A DNA stretch of 64,000 nucleotides from Glandiceps talaboti (lineage: Eukaryota > Hemichordata > Enteropneusta > Spengelidae): the NCBI RefSeq assembly GCF_964340395.1, contig NC_135549.1, forward strand, positions 3,789,501 to 3,853,500, read 5' to 3'. Position 1 is the stretch's first letter; each line of letters opens with the position of its first letter. A model generated the notes under the pieces. It was not told the DNA's origin. It was given only the letters and a program-made list of their open reading frames with translations, and searched no databases. The position numbers were made by a program, and so were the translations under genes. Below are positions 35,681-50,900 of this stretch, in pieces.

Positions 35681-38600
35681 AACATAACCTCGGTACAAAC
35701 AGTTTTACATGGAACAGTGGACATGTCACCCATTCTCTTCGTGCTATAATCTGCCTCTCCAACTGTCATTTTAAAAGCGGTAACTAATGTGTCTTGCTGT
35801 AACAGGTATTTAACGGCTTAGATTTAAGCGTGTCATATTTACACATCTCACCATTACTATTCTGTGTGTGCCTTGCACACGCCTGTCGTTATAAAATCAG
35901 TAAGTGATACATAGACGAACACAAAATTTCTACAGCGGTCATCGACACTATCCTGGAAACAGCGGTTTCTATGAGATATTTGAAACGTCAGTTTTAAAAG
36001 GAAGTATACATCACTTTAAACAGGGACTGGCGTGACCATATCAAATCAAATATATCCAGAATGAACACACTTCATTGATTTAGACACGCAATAGCAAATA
36101 CATGTAGAATGATTTACGCCAAGTCTATATTTCACTATGAGCTGTTCGTTATTCTCATCGACATCATGGACTTTGATCAGACTCGCGAAGGATTTTGTTG
36201 GTAGATATATAACCAGAAGGTTAAAATTGCATACTAGTATATGCCGCAAAATTTGGAGGTGTAATACGTTATGACTCCATTCAAGTGTCTACACCCATAT
36301 GATCAGAGCTTTCTTTTAAGACCTTGATCTCAAACATTTCAAGTGACGACGATATTGTTTGATACATATGGATACCATTCTGTCTTCTCCCACATTGTCA
36401 ATGGAAGGCTGTCTAATGAGACATTGACGTTTGACCTTGACAACAAATTTAAGCTAAAATGACCGAAAGTTTTCTTTCTACGTTAACTAAAGAAGTTGAA
36501 TACACAAAGGTTCCATTTAAATAAATATCGATATCATATATAGGCAAATGTGAGATTTCTTTACAAACCTTGACCTTTGACTTTGACATCTATATTCAAG
36601 GTCAAATGACAAATTGTCAATAAATTGTGAAGTTTTGTATCCAGAGACGCCATTGAAATGTGCACACTAATTTTGCCATATAACATACCACGTTGGAGGA
36701 AATGTCTTCCATGAAAGCTTGTTTTTTGTTTGTCTTGAGTTCATATTAAAACTACTATATCAAAAAATCCAGCTATTATCCACAGTGAAATCGTCTATAT
36801 ATATGCAATGGTTAGTTCGGGTTGTTATCATTGGACGTAAAGAGTTATGTTTCGATCGGATCTATTTGGTTCTATTGAAAAAATATTCCCTACGATCTAC
36901 GTAAATGATGCTTATAACATAGTGTAATGGCAAGTCGTCACAGCAGTCTCATCGTTATAGAAATCGCCATGTTTCTCGATTTTCTTTGCCTTTACAAGTG
37001 AATGACATCTCCTCCATGCGAGAGCGGAAAAAACATCTTCAACGCCGTAGACATCGGTACACATCAACTCTGTGTACACATATTACAGAAACCAGATACT
37101 CAGGCAAAGACAGAATGGATTTGAATACAAACCGACTCCCCTTCCTCGTAGCCATGTACACACATTTTGTAATATAGAATTATCTAACATAAAAATCTTA
37201 TATTGATATATTCGAGTCTGTCAGTTCTCTGTGTAACTTTGACCAATATATGTGTGTGTTTTGGAAAGAAATTATGTTCGTGGCGTGTTAGTATGCGGAA
37301 TTTTTGGTAGTTTTCATTCTCACCAGTTTAACTATTTGAAATTTGGAATAAAGAATGACATAAAAATTGTATTTCGATATTGTAATATGCCACTGTACCT
37401 TTAACTACACGATGTTCAAACTGTAAAACAAATGTTCAAACCACATAAAGTATTTTTATCTATCAACGATCCGCTTATCTTGTACCACTTCAAAGGAGGG
37501 CTAATGTCAAGTACAGAAAGCCCCAAATTCCTTTTCAGAGCAATTTCTTTCTTTAAAAAAGACATACCTAAATTTTTTGTATAACAAATACATTGTTCAT
37601 TTTCGATCAATAGAACAACGAAGATATTCTACCAGTAAGAAAAGAGATGTATACCCAAATTCATTTTATGTACCATTAAATGGCACAGTATTATACATTT
37701 AAATGGTGGCTATGGCCTTGACATTTGTTGATGCTTATTATAGCATTGACACTTTGTTCAAGAGTGAGTTTTTCAAAGCCACAGATATATATTTTTAAGG
37801 ATGTGCATGCAACATATATATAGTAGGTGTGAGTTTTATAACCACGCACATCAAGGTACATCTATGACGGCCTTAACAGTTACTGTACCACCTTGTGAAA
37901 TGTTCTTACTTTGCAATGAATGTTCACAATGGCATATGTTTAACATGCGTCAAAGTAAATAAAACAGTTAACTGAATACCCAAAGGCGACTATACAACAA
38001 AGTCGTTGTAGATAGAATGCGAACAAAATCTAATGAAAAGTAATAAAGTTAACACGATGGAACGTGCATGTTGTTATTGAGCAAGTTTATAAAAATTAAT
38101 GATTCTGCCAAAGAAAGTCTTAAATATGTATTGAACTGGCAAAATTCATATCCGGGTATTTTTCAGTGGGATCAGGCTGTCACATTCCAGTTGTAATGAT
38201 GATGAATAAACAAGTAAATTTTTAACTAACACTCCAACGCAAGTCTGAACTGACACGTCTGGTTTGTATTCAGCCACCACAGAGCCAAGACGATGACGTC
38301 ACCGCTTAAATGTTGCATATCTGTAATGAAAAGTGCCGCAGGTCCTCCGAATAATGGGTTAGAATTTGAAAACACCCAACAACATGAACAAAAGTGAAAA
38401 AAAAAACAGAGTAAAAGTACAGGGTTTGATTGTACTATTACTTGCTTTAAAGTGAAATATCATGATTGAAATTGGTCAATGTTAGGTATATTTACAGGGT
38501 GTCTATCTCCTGTGTAAGTAGCAGTACACGTCGGATACATATATTCTTAAACTATCAATCAAATCAAACTGACGAAGTTCCGTTCATTAGTCCAATTTGA

Positions 38601-41470
38601 ATTGTTATTCATTTAGTGTTATCTTAGCACAAATGCCGGAAAACATTACACGAAGAAGCCGTTTGATTTTAACTAAGGCTATTTCTACAATGCGAGAAGG
38701 TTCTTGGAAACGCGTAAACATGATAAGGTTAGTGGTAGAGGAAACTCACGTCTGCTGTTGGAGAAACGTTTCCTGTTGCGTCGCAACCTTTGCGAGATGA
38801 TTTACAAGTATGCCACGTTTTTGAAAGACAGCAGGCCAACCTGTAATTATCGCTGCAAACAAAAATTGGATGGTCATTTATTACGAACTCGCCTACAGCG
38901 AAATTAGTTGTATCAATGCCTCAGAACGAACTCAGCTATCTGCTTCCCACATGCTTTTCTGCTCCCTAATTGGAAAGATATATTTCGCAGATCGATGTAG
39001 AAAGGTTATTGTATTCCTTATATTATGTGATAACGAAACAAGTATGATAACTTATATCAGCTCGAAATGGAAGATCCCATATTCGTATCCATTTTCAGGC
39101 AATATGAGCTGACTTATTTCCCTTCAGGGATATTCCATGTGCAAATATTACCAACGTTGGCGGCAGCTTCAGGAAAGAGATCGAATTGCTTCTGACGTTT
39201 CAATCGGTTGGTACGCGTCAATACGAGGGTGTATGGTGCTTGTTAGGCTGTTCATCGACGTGGAACGCTTGCATAAGGAAATCCTGAGTGAGTCAGATGT
39301 GCCTTGTTTAATCTTTCAGGCCTTGTCTCGCCTGATTAAGAGATTGATAAAACATAGAGAAATGTAGTTAAAACTAATCATGTGAATCAGCCTAATTAAA
39401 GATTGAAACGTTAAACGATGTCAATTTTGATGACGTGAACAATATCGTTAATTTCATCGCCTAAAAGCGGTAAAATGACAAAGGGAACATGTAATTACAT
39501 TCTTTTCCATTCAAGCCGAACACGCTATTTCTCTTTCATTTTATCTTTGAACTTTTAGAGTACAAAGTTCGAAATGAAGGTCCTTTTTAAATTTGGCCTA
39601 TGCCTTGCTAAACAATATGAGAAGTCTGTTTTGAATATGTAAATTTAATAATACCGAGGTCAGTAATTTTGTGAAATGTCAAAGTAAATTGACAGGAAAC
39701 TAGTACAAATTCATCACATTGGATTATGCATACACAATACTGTTCTTTTACATCTCTGTGTTTGTAATAACAAATCGTATTCTCATCTGTTCGGCTGGAT
39801 TGAAATGACTTCCTAATTGTCTATTGTGAGTGGGGAATTTTCTCGACAAGTTCACAATCTACAATTTCTTTTCACATACCCTGGGAGTACAAGCACGTGT
39901 AATGGTAAAACATTGTATATGGTTAGTTGAGCAAATAGTTATTAAATCGCCCTTCTATATTGACTCAGAGCCATCTATTTGACTACATTAGTTCTCATAT
40001 TCAGAATAAAACGTCAAAAATATAATTGCCTATATCCTAAATATATCCTGTAAACATTTTATGCTTTTCAACACCTCATAAAAATACATTCAAGCTAGAG
40101 TAACATAGCACAGGGCACTCCAAGTAAAATGTAGAGATTTTTAAAGGAGGAAATGTGCAGCGAGTTATGGAAAACAAACCCAACTCATTGTCCGTAACTG
40201 TCCTATTTGAATGTTAAATTTATTGGAAAACTTGTCAGAGTGTTACAAAGATGCCAGTACACCCACTCACCAATCCAAAGATCTTTTTGTGGTCTTCAAG
40301 AATGACACTTCGTGCATAAATTATGTAAATGAGTATCTTCTGATGGTATAATAACCTGGAAGTGAGTATGTCTTATGAATATCGAGTACCGGGTTTTAAG
40401 GCTGCGCATCGTCTTTCGTGTCCGATACAGGTAGGTTTACACTTCTCTTGAACTGATCACAGTTGATGTTACATTTAATAGGAATTTGATGGCGGGTGTA
40501 AGTATAATAATCTGCATGAAACTGTGTTCACAGGATCGATGGTTTTAAGTCATTATATCATTCGCAAGTCACAATCCGGGAGAATGTATGAAGCAAGTAT
40601 TCGCAGGAGGATACGCTTGTCAAATAGTTAATATTTCTGCACGATATTTTAAACTCTCTCGGTAATTTTGCTAGTTACAACACGACTTTAGAATACCACT
40701 ACTTGCAATTCTAGAACGAAGACTCGACTTCATCAACAAGGCATTTATGTTATGCACGGATTCTTGTATTGTGTGCTTGTATACGTTACTTCGTTAAATT
40801 TTAAATCTTCCTCGGCCGTACGAGGTGTTCTTGTCACAAGTCTTTGACTGTTGATTGTACACCATTCTACGACTTTTTTGGAAACACGTCGTTATAGTCG
40901 ATGGCTTCGATGAAATGTACTACGTGTAACGAACAAGCAGATTATTGATAAGAATCTGACGTCACTTGAATAAGGAAAACTGGCAGATGAAACAGGGGAC
41001 TAAAATGTCATTTGAAATCGATCCAATCAAACTATCGTCAATAATGTGTTTTTCCAAACAAGTTTAGATTAACACATATTAATTGCATATGATCAATAGT
41101 AGTTGGCTATTTACATAGTCGCGTTACTTTAGTTTTGAAGTGCTCTCGGCTTGGTTCATTAAAAGAAATGAGCTATTTGCATTTTTAAGATTGGAAATAT
41201 GGCATGCCAACTAAACGAAACGATGACCCGATTGATACTACAATGACATTCCGTAGCATCTGATATTATTAAGTTTTCATCAAAAAGCAGATCGAATTTT
41301 GCCTTGTGGGCTTCGGTGACAAAACGGAGTGGCAACTGTCAGTTAAAACTACGTCAAACAGTACACATATTGAATGTGAATAGGTAACAGTTTTGTCATT
41401 TTGTTTCTCGGAACATAATTTAGACATGATTCCCTTAAGGCAACGGGCAAAGTCACCATTAAACTAAGTG
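35681..41470. other. Gene-free stretch
   Basis: AT-rich unique sequence. Short open frames (the longest about 80 codons near 38.9 and 39.2 kb) show no family motif or splice support. The only local signal noted is a cluster of nuclear-receptor-like half-sites at 36567-36606. Confidence 0.5.
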
Positions 41471-41477
41471 ACTGGTT

Positions 41478-41509
41478 TGTGTGTGTGGATGTATGTGTGT
41501 ATGTATGTA

Positions 41510-41556
<47 letters not shown>

Positions 41557-41691
41557 TTGTTTGTTTATGTGTATGTATGTATGTATGTATGTATGTATGT
41601 ATGTATGTATGTATGTATGTGCGTGCGTGCGTGCGTGCGTGTCTGTCTGTCTGTGTGCCTGTGTCTGTATGTGTATCTGTCTGTCTGCCTG

Positions 41692-41734
<43 letters not shown>

Positions 41735-41860
41735 GTATGTATGTATGTATGTATGTATGTAGGTAGGTAGGTAGGTAGGTAGGTAGGTAGGTAGGTATGT
41801 ATGTATGTATGTATGTATGTATGTATGTATGTATGTATGTATGTATGTATGTATGTATGA

Positions 41861-41891
<31 letters not shown>

Positions 41892-41930
41892 GCGTGTGCG
41901 TGTGCGTGTGCGTGTGCGTGAGGGAGTGCG
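41478..41930. repeat. Large compound array (TG, TATG, TGCG, TGTC, TAGG, TATG, TG, GCGTGT)
   Basis: More than ten successive blocks of related di-, tetra- and hexanucleotides make up over 450 bp. The apparent 266-residue minus-strand frame through it is low-complexity His/Thr/Tyr and is not a gene. Confidence 0.95.
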
Positions 41931-44755
41931 TTTGTTTAAAATTTGTGATATAACTAGTGTGAAATATGTGATGACTGCTCCAATCGATTGGGTGCCCTGT
42001 TGGGCGATGCTTGAAGTCTAATTTGTGTCCATCACGTATGCGAATAAAATGGTAAACATCTCTGAATTTACGAAATATATTAGTGCCTAGATTCAATGTT
42101 AGAGATAACATATAATACAATGTTGACAATATCTGTGATATTTTCCAATGACTAATGGTTTTCTGATCATTGATCTGCAGAATAGATAAATGATAAAGAT
42201 AATCCCATTTTGGATCCGATGGAAACCCTGCAGAAATCAAAATATTTCTTTGGTCATATATCATTTATACACTGGGGAGTATGAAGGAAGGTGCTACAAA
42301 CGCTTGTAATCCGATCTAATCATATCTCCGATGTTAAAGTAAACCTTACTTTTTCAATTAGGGAAATTGTTCTTGCGATTAATAGGTCGTAGGACTGTAA
42401 TGTTGATGGATGGATAGGACACACACCTGGTAGGCCTATACGATAAATAGATTATGGTACTTTGATGAATGATATGTGTTTTGTTTGTATTCGTTTGATC
42501 ATAGACTTTCGGAATTGGTGCATATGCGTAAAAACAGCATATGCACAAGTTTAAATATGCGTGTATCAAATTAAAGGCGGCAAACTAATTGCAATTTTGC
42601 TACTGTCAAAACTATCAATTCACTACAGTAAATTTACATCAAATTTTAGGGCATTTCAGTTAATTCTTGTACCCCAATTGGAGGCGGTGGTGATGTAATC
42701 CAACATGGAATACCATATTTTGGATAGAAGTAAACTTTACAATGTTATGGTTAACAGTTTACAGTTTACAGTTTCCGCCAGATGCGCGGTAACTCAAACC
42801 CATTAAACTTGTCTCGAGTAACAAAGCAAGGAAGCGATGTGTGAAGATGTAATTCTAGGAGACCCTCAATGGCACCATGCAAGCGGAAATTTTGACCGGC
42901 GTGTTCTTTTTGACATATAAATATCAAACTTAAATGGTAATGATACGTGGATGTTCATGATTCCACTTGTAATAGTATAACTTGATTGATGTTTAAACTA
43001 GTTTGTAAGCTGGACATCTGAACTTTTTAAAGTCATTTTTCCATTGTAAAGAGAGTATCAAAACACACAAATACCATCCATCATATGTTTTAATCCTTTC
43101 ATTATGAAAGATCAAATATCCCATTTTATCTTGTTTGGCCAACCAGCCATGGACCTCCCTATGCTTGTTGTAAATTCTTGTTGTGGAGGTAAGGATTTTT
43201 GCCTTCCAGTTACGTAAAAATGTGTGCAACGCCTTGTGTCCCCGTTCTCCTATGAACAAAAATGGTCCCCCTGTTGAGCTCTCGTTGGCAATGCAAAAAC
43301 CATAGACTCGTAATTTAGGTTTGTCCAAGATTAACATGTAGTGACACAAGAGAATTGAATTATTTGTGGGCACCTCATTGATATTTCCACTTCGTTTTCA
43401 GTAATTATACATTGTTCTATAACTTATTCATAGTGCACATCGGATTGTTTCATTTCACAATGATGGTTGAGTCGGATATGAGCACGACTTGAGAAACTCA
43501 GATTTCTTATAGTCAGCTGTGCAATTATGATTCAGTAATAAGGATATATCTATTCACGATATTGTGTTTGATGATGTGTATTAGGTCATAGGTCATACAA
43601 AGGGAAATATGATGGTAAAATGTAGAATAGACGAATGGTCGCCTTTTCGGTTTATACGTGCTTTAAAAAGAGGGGCAAATCAAAATCCATGGCACTTGTG
43701 CAATTGTGGGATCATCAAAGATTACCCTGGAGAGCTCTACCGGTCAAATATTTATCACACGAAAACAATCTTCTGTCCAAGTGCCACAGCACTACTTAAA
43801 GCGATATTCATGATATGTGTTAGAAAAGATAATTTCTTTCCTATTCAATCTAATGAAAGTATTGCAACAGTGTTGTTCCTGAAATAAGGATTACTTAAAT
43901 TCAGTCGTAGATTTTTTAATGATCGAATTTCAAACAATTTAATCGAAAATATTCACAAGACTGTGAAAAACCTCCCTTGAAATAAGTCACTATTAGCTAT
44001 CATGTACGTGGTCGATGGTTAAAGCGGAGTTTCGTCTTCTCGAACAGCGGTTATACATATGGTGTGAAAATCTACTTATTAGATGAGATGAAATTTACTG
44101 ATCCTATTAAATCTCTCTGAAATGTTGCGGTATGTGGGCGACGAACGTTTATATAAGAAAATTAATTTCTATAAAATAGAAACTTAGGCACTTTACAATC
44201 TGAATATCAAAGCTTGAACGATATTCCATTTGTTTGAGCTCCCACGTCAACTACGATATGTTATCGCGGCAGCAAGGTCTTGAAAGGCGAGGGCCAAGGG
44301 TCGGATCAATTTATGTGAAGACTTTTCAATTAAATGAAGATAAATTGTAGGACTGTGAATATTGTCTTTTACAGTCTGGTCGTTCTTTTCAAGCTGCCCG
44401 TGACGCTCTTTTCCCATATCAAACCTTATCTGTTCAGAAAATTCAAGATATCATGCATTTTCAAGTGTTGTTCGTTTTTTCATCGCTCTCTCTCTCTCTC
44501 TGATTTCGCAATCCAAGGTAAACGATCATGTCAGCGTCGTACTACAAATTAGCCATGTAAGATGACGCACACAGCACACTAACCGGCATATCAAGGTACT
44601 TACAAAGGGGTCTGATTAGAAACTCATTTCTGGCTGACTTCAATGGCATACCAATATATGACATTGTGCCAGATTGAATGTTTGAGAGAACCAGTCGGCG
44701 GCGGCAGCAGTTTTTACAAACATCCACACATTTACTCGGAGTAGAAAGGGTGCAA
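41931..44755. other. Gene-free stretch
   Basis: A 126-codon minus frame (42993-43373) and a 92-codon plus frame (43609-43887) are the longest non-repetitive frames. Neither shows a recognisable domain, signal peptide or convincing splice boundaries. Confidence 0.5.
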
Positions 44756-44759
44756 TACG

Positions 44760-44782
44760 GCGGTGACGGTGGCGACGACGGC

Positions 44783-44818
<36 letters not shown>

Positions 44819-44847
44819 AATGATAATGATAATGATGATGGTGGTGG

Positions 44848-44922
<75 letters not shown>

Positions 44923-44923
44923 G
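44760..44923. repeat. (GAT)n trinucleotide array
   Basis: Mostly perfect GAT with GAC, AAT and GGT interruptions in the first half and about 25 uninterrupted units at the end. A poly-Asp frame across it is a repeat shadow. Confidence 0.95.
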
Positions 44924-45732
44924 TAGAATGTCGTAAATTAGTTACGATTACATTTTATTTATCACTCCCCGAACAGGAAGTTTCTCTTCGTAACTCCTGA
45001 ATTTCTCGTAACATGAATTGCACTGGTTTCACACGAATTGAGAATGCCTTTCGCTAGCAAATGTCAGATGTGGTAGTTATATTCGTAGTCTGAATAACGT
45101 CAGCACAATCTAAAGGTTTCTCAGCAGTGACGTACTGAATGGTATAGTTAGTGTATCATAATTTAGAAAATATACTATGGTACTGGCAAGCACGTATTTT
45201 CATTTGATCGTAGACTTATTAGAATTTATGCCTCCTACAACTCAAAGATATAATTACGAAATCGTGACTTCTCTGATCACAAGCGTTGCGGAACCTCTTC
45301 AACACCATATCTTGGATTTAGGCGAAGTTTTAACTTGAACCTCAACAAAAGGAATCTGCTCATGGAAAATCTTGTCTCACTATTCAGTTTTCCATACCGA
45401 AATGAGAGAATGAGAACTTGTATGTGTTCCGTTGATGTTACCCCATTGCTAAATATAACGATAGCCTAAAAGAAAAAAGAATGAGAATATGTCGTGACTT
45501 GCCTTGCAGCTTTTTCAGCCAGAAAACAGTTCTGTGATTCAGTGTCGCTCATCACTTTTCCATTATACGAGCTTAGATCAGTATCACAACTTATATGACA
45601 GGTCGTTAGGCGTTGTCTGGGTTGAGATACGTCCAATTTCAGAGACAAATATCTCTCACATATCTCATAAATCAATCCGTTTACTCTTGGCTAGTATCAA
45701 CAGGAGAAAATCCGCATAAACTCGCCATAACT

Positions 45733-45758
45733 CCCCCCCTCCCCCCACCCCCATCCCC
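45733..45758 (-). other. Candidate G-quadruplex (minus) / i-motif (plus)
   Basis: Four C runs of 7, 6, 5 and 4 bases on the plus strand are separated by single T, A or AT spacers. The minus strand therefore has four close G runs. Confidence 0.6.
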
Positions 45759-45759
45759 G

Positions 45760-47490
<1,731 letters not shown>

Positions 47491-47656
47491 CACGTCGAAA
47501 TCTGTTCAGTATGCATAACCACTTTCTATCTTCTTTATAACTTTCTTCAAATTTTAAACTATTTCTTTTAGACTTGTACGGATTTTTTAAAAAAAGGATA
47601 GGTCGGTTTTCAGATTCATGAATGGATTACTTGAATTGAATGACGAATTTTACAGG

Positions 47657-47989
47657 CATAGTATGCCATCTTAGCTCGATACAGCCATAGTATATCATCT
47701 TAGCTTGATACAGCCATAGTTCGTACCTTAGCTTGATACAGCCATAGAGTATCATATTCGCTTGATACAGCCATAGTATATCATCTTAGCTTGATACAGC
47801 CATAGTGCGTATCTTAGCTTGATACAACCACAGTGTATCATCTTAGCTTGATACAACCATAGTATGATATCGTAGCTTGATACAGCCATAGAATATCATC
47901 TTAGCTTGATACAACCATAGTATGATATCGTAGCTTGATACAGCCAAAGTATGTCATCTTAGCTTGATACAGCCATAGTATACCATCTC
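47657..47989. repeat. 29-bp minisatellite, about 11.5 units
   Basis: The unit is TCTTAGCTTGATACAGCCAT followed by AGTATATCA, with substitutions at TATATCA/TGCGTA/TGATATC and GCC/ACC. Two alternating unit types appear in the second half (TATCATCT and TGATATCG), suggesting a 58-bp higher-order unit there. Confidence 0.9.
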
Positions 47990-50900
47990 AACCAGTATAA
48001 TAATGGTCCTATGTCTGCTTTAAAAGAGGTCGTTTAATCGCCCCCTCTCTCAATTTCATATTAGATCGATATCTCTTTCTGTGCAATGGACTAATGGATT
48101 TGTCTACTTTCTGATAGTGTTGTCTCAGGGACGAACGAATACTTCGAGCCAAGTACGATCGTTTTTTACGACTGGTGATCTGACGTTCGCCTGTTCACAG
48201 AGTCATGGAATAGTTACATTATATTCATCCCTTGTTCAACGAGTGTAAGGAAGGAAGGAAGTCAGGAATTCCTGGATCGGTCTTTAGATCGACTAGTTTT
48301 GCGTGATCAATCCTTGTCCTGTTGATTTTCTAATTAAAACCACGGTTACGTTGTACAAATTTATTTTATTTATTCATTTAACTTTGACATTAGTCAGTCA
48401 GTCCAAACAGTTGACGAACACCTATAAACGTTGACCCCAAAACGCAAGCAGGGTCACTTTTTAGTGAAATTCCTATCAGTTTGATGAAATCAAAATATTA
48501 CTCTGTTTAACGTATGCTTCGTACATACATACATACATACATACATACATACATACATACATACTAAGTACATATCAAAACTAGAATGTATAGCAGTGTT
48601 TTATCCCACTCTATAGTTGTGCGCATGTCAAGTACTGATTTATAATCCCTCAGAAAGGGGATGTGATCACCAACGTCTGGCTGAATGATTACTCCATATG
48701 TGATTAAGATATGACATATCTTTCCTTAACATATAACACTTTTTATGATCATGTTCTATCTTCTAAAGACAGATGATAGTTTTTGGATTTTTCCATGTAG
48801 TTCATAGTGATGTGGCTGGAATTCAGTGTTGAGCGTAGCATCTGTAAATAAAATTGTGTCAACGGTAGAGTCAATGCAAAAAGGTACCATTCACTCTATA
48901 GGGAGTTTGATTTATATATATAACAGTTTATACTCCAATAGAATTTGTAAAATATAAATAAATGTCATACTAACACACTCATACACACACACACACATAC
49001 ATACACATACACATACACACTTACACATACGTATACATGCACGTAAACATACGCACACGTACACGTACACACATAGACACACGTACATGTACGCACACGT
49101 ACACAGACACACAGGAGTGATCGCTTTAACATACACGATATAAACAATAAACGCCATTGTATCGGTATGGTGTTGTGCTGTATGTTATGTTATGTTATTG
49201 TTTATTAAGGTGTCCCATGTGGACTTAACACATTATGCAAAGTATTTTTTACAAAAAAGCCACGTCCAGCCCTATGGCTTATAGGACACAAAATCATCGT
49301 ATCAATCGTTTATTCAGTACCGTTGGCCACCGGCCAAAAATACAAACCTTAAATATACAAAATTAACGGATCACCAGAAAATACCAAATTTGTCAGGCCC
49401 TTAGAATATATATATATATATCACATGCGTCACAGTTGTAAATAAAGGCCTCATGTGAAAAGTTTGTCATACATCAATGCACATACCATTTATATAATGT
49501 TCATTCATTTCATAAACTTTAGCAGAAATACATTTACTAAGTATAACTTAAGGAAACGAATAGATAATATTATCAATTAATCTTACTTCTCCTGTCCAGA
49601 TGCATGTCGAGTGTTTTTATGTTTCACCCGATGAACGTTTTGCACTACACATACATCGAAGGCTGTTATGTACAACAAATTGGATTTGTGTAAATATATG
49701 TAATTGTATGTTTGTTACATGCTATATCACTTAACAGTCAAATTTCAGTGCTTTAAAGGTGTGTACTGCATGGCCGATGAAACGTCTTCAGTGCCAAAAC
49801 TACTCATTTTTCTAGTAACGGCAGCTAGCTCTGGGTTGAAGGAAATTAGATTGCTTGAGGTGTTTTGAATAAAACAGAAGTCACTCACACATTTTAACGA
49901 AGCTGTCTGTAATACGTGAGCAGGTTCAAGTTATCCTGGTTTTGTGAATGGTGATTTCTTGAAAAGCACGTTTCATTGCGCAATTTCATTCAAACAGTTC
50001 GTTTATTCAATCAAACAAGATTGTAATCCGCTTGTACGTATTTCGTAATGCTTCCCCCGTGAATACTTGATGAATCGTTTCCGATTTGTCTCAAACTGAA
50101 TTTTCGCATTCACTTCCGAAAACGTAAAACTAATTCAGCAGAAGAGTTATACACAAAACTAAATAGGACCGTGCTGACTTTAGTTTGCCTCAGCTGTTCT
50201 GTTACCATGGTAACACCATTTTGAATCTAAAAACAATCAAGCGAGGATTTGTACAAATCCAAGATTGTCTTTGACGGCCTCGATACAAAAAATTAGAAGC
50301 ATCACAAGTTCGCCACTTATGTGAATTAACTTTCCATAGCATATTTGCAGGAAATTTCACTTTGCCCACACAGCTGGAAGATAACCAATGCATATTTACT
50401 CTATCTTAAACTGTTACATGTATAGTTTAGGATCATACACAAGTGGCTTTTTGTTTTAGCATGCCTGTTTAATTTGGCATATTTGTTTAAAATATTCATG
50501 TATTTCAACATCCCCGCCTGTATCATTCAAACGTATGATGTCATATTAATATTCTGGTATCATCGGATGATGCATTTTCCTAGTAGGGTTCTTTCACATA
50601 GTGACCGAAAGCAACACAATACATCGAGCATTTGCTTCACATTGTGATATTCTATAGTTTGCAAAGGGCATTTATTTCTCACCCACAGTTCAAAAACATT
50701 CTTCGCCCATTCAACGCCAATATTTCCTTTGTTGCCCATATCAATTTATCAACTAATAGTTCTCTATATTGATAAAGGAAACAGAATGCCAAGGTATCAC
50801 ATCATACAGATCAATGAAACAAACATTGTATTTTCCTTAGCATTTCCCGTCTGCAAAGGTTACTGTATCGATCATGTAAAGTGGATTGAAGTACCCATTT

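Noticed and set aside
41464-42264. 266-codon minus-strand frame
   Set aside because: More than half is microsatellite-encoded His/Thr/Tyr/Ile; no domain.
42993-43373. 126-codon minus-strand frame
   Set aside because: Non-repetitive but without recognisable domain, start context or splice support. A frame of this size is within chance for 64 kb scanned in six frames.
44678-44926. Poly-Asp plus-strand frame
   Set aside because: Translation of a (GAT)n array with no supporting exon structure.
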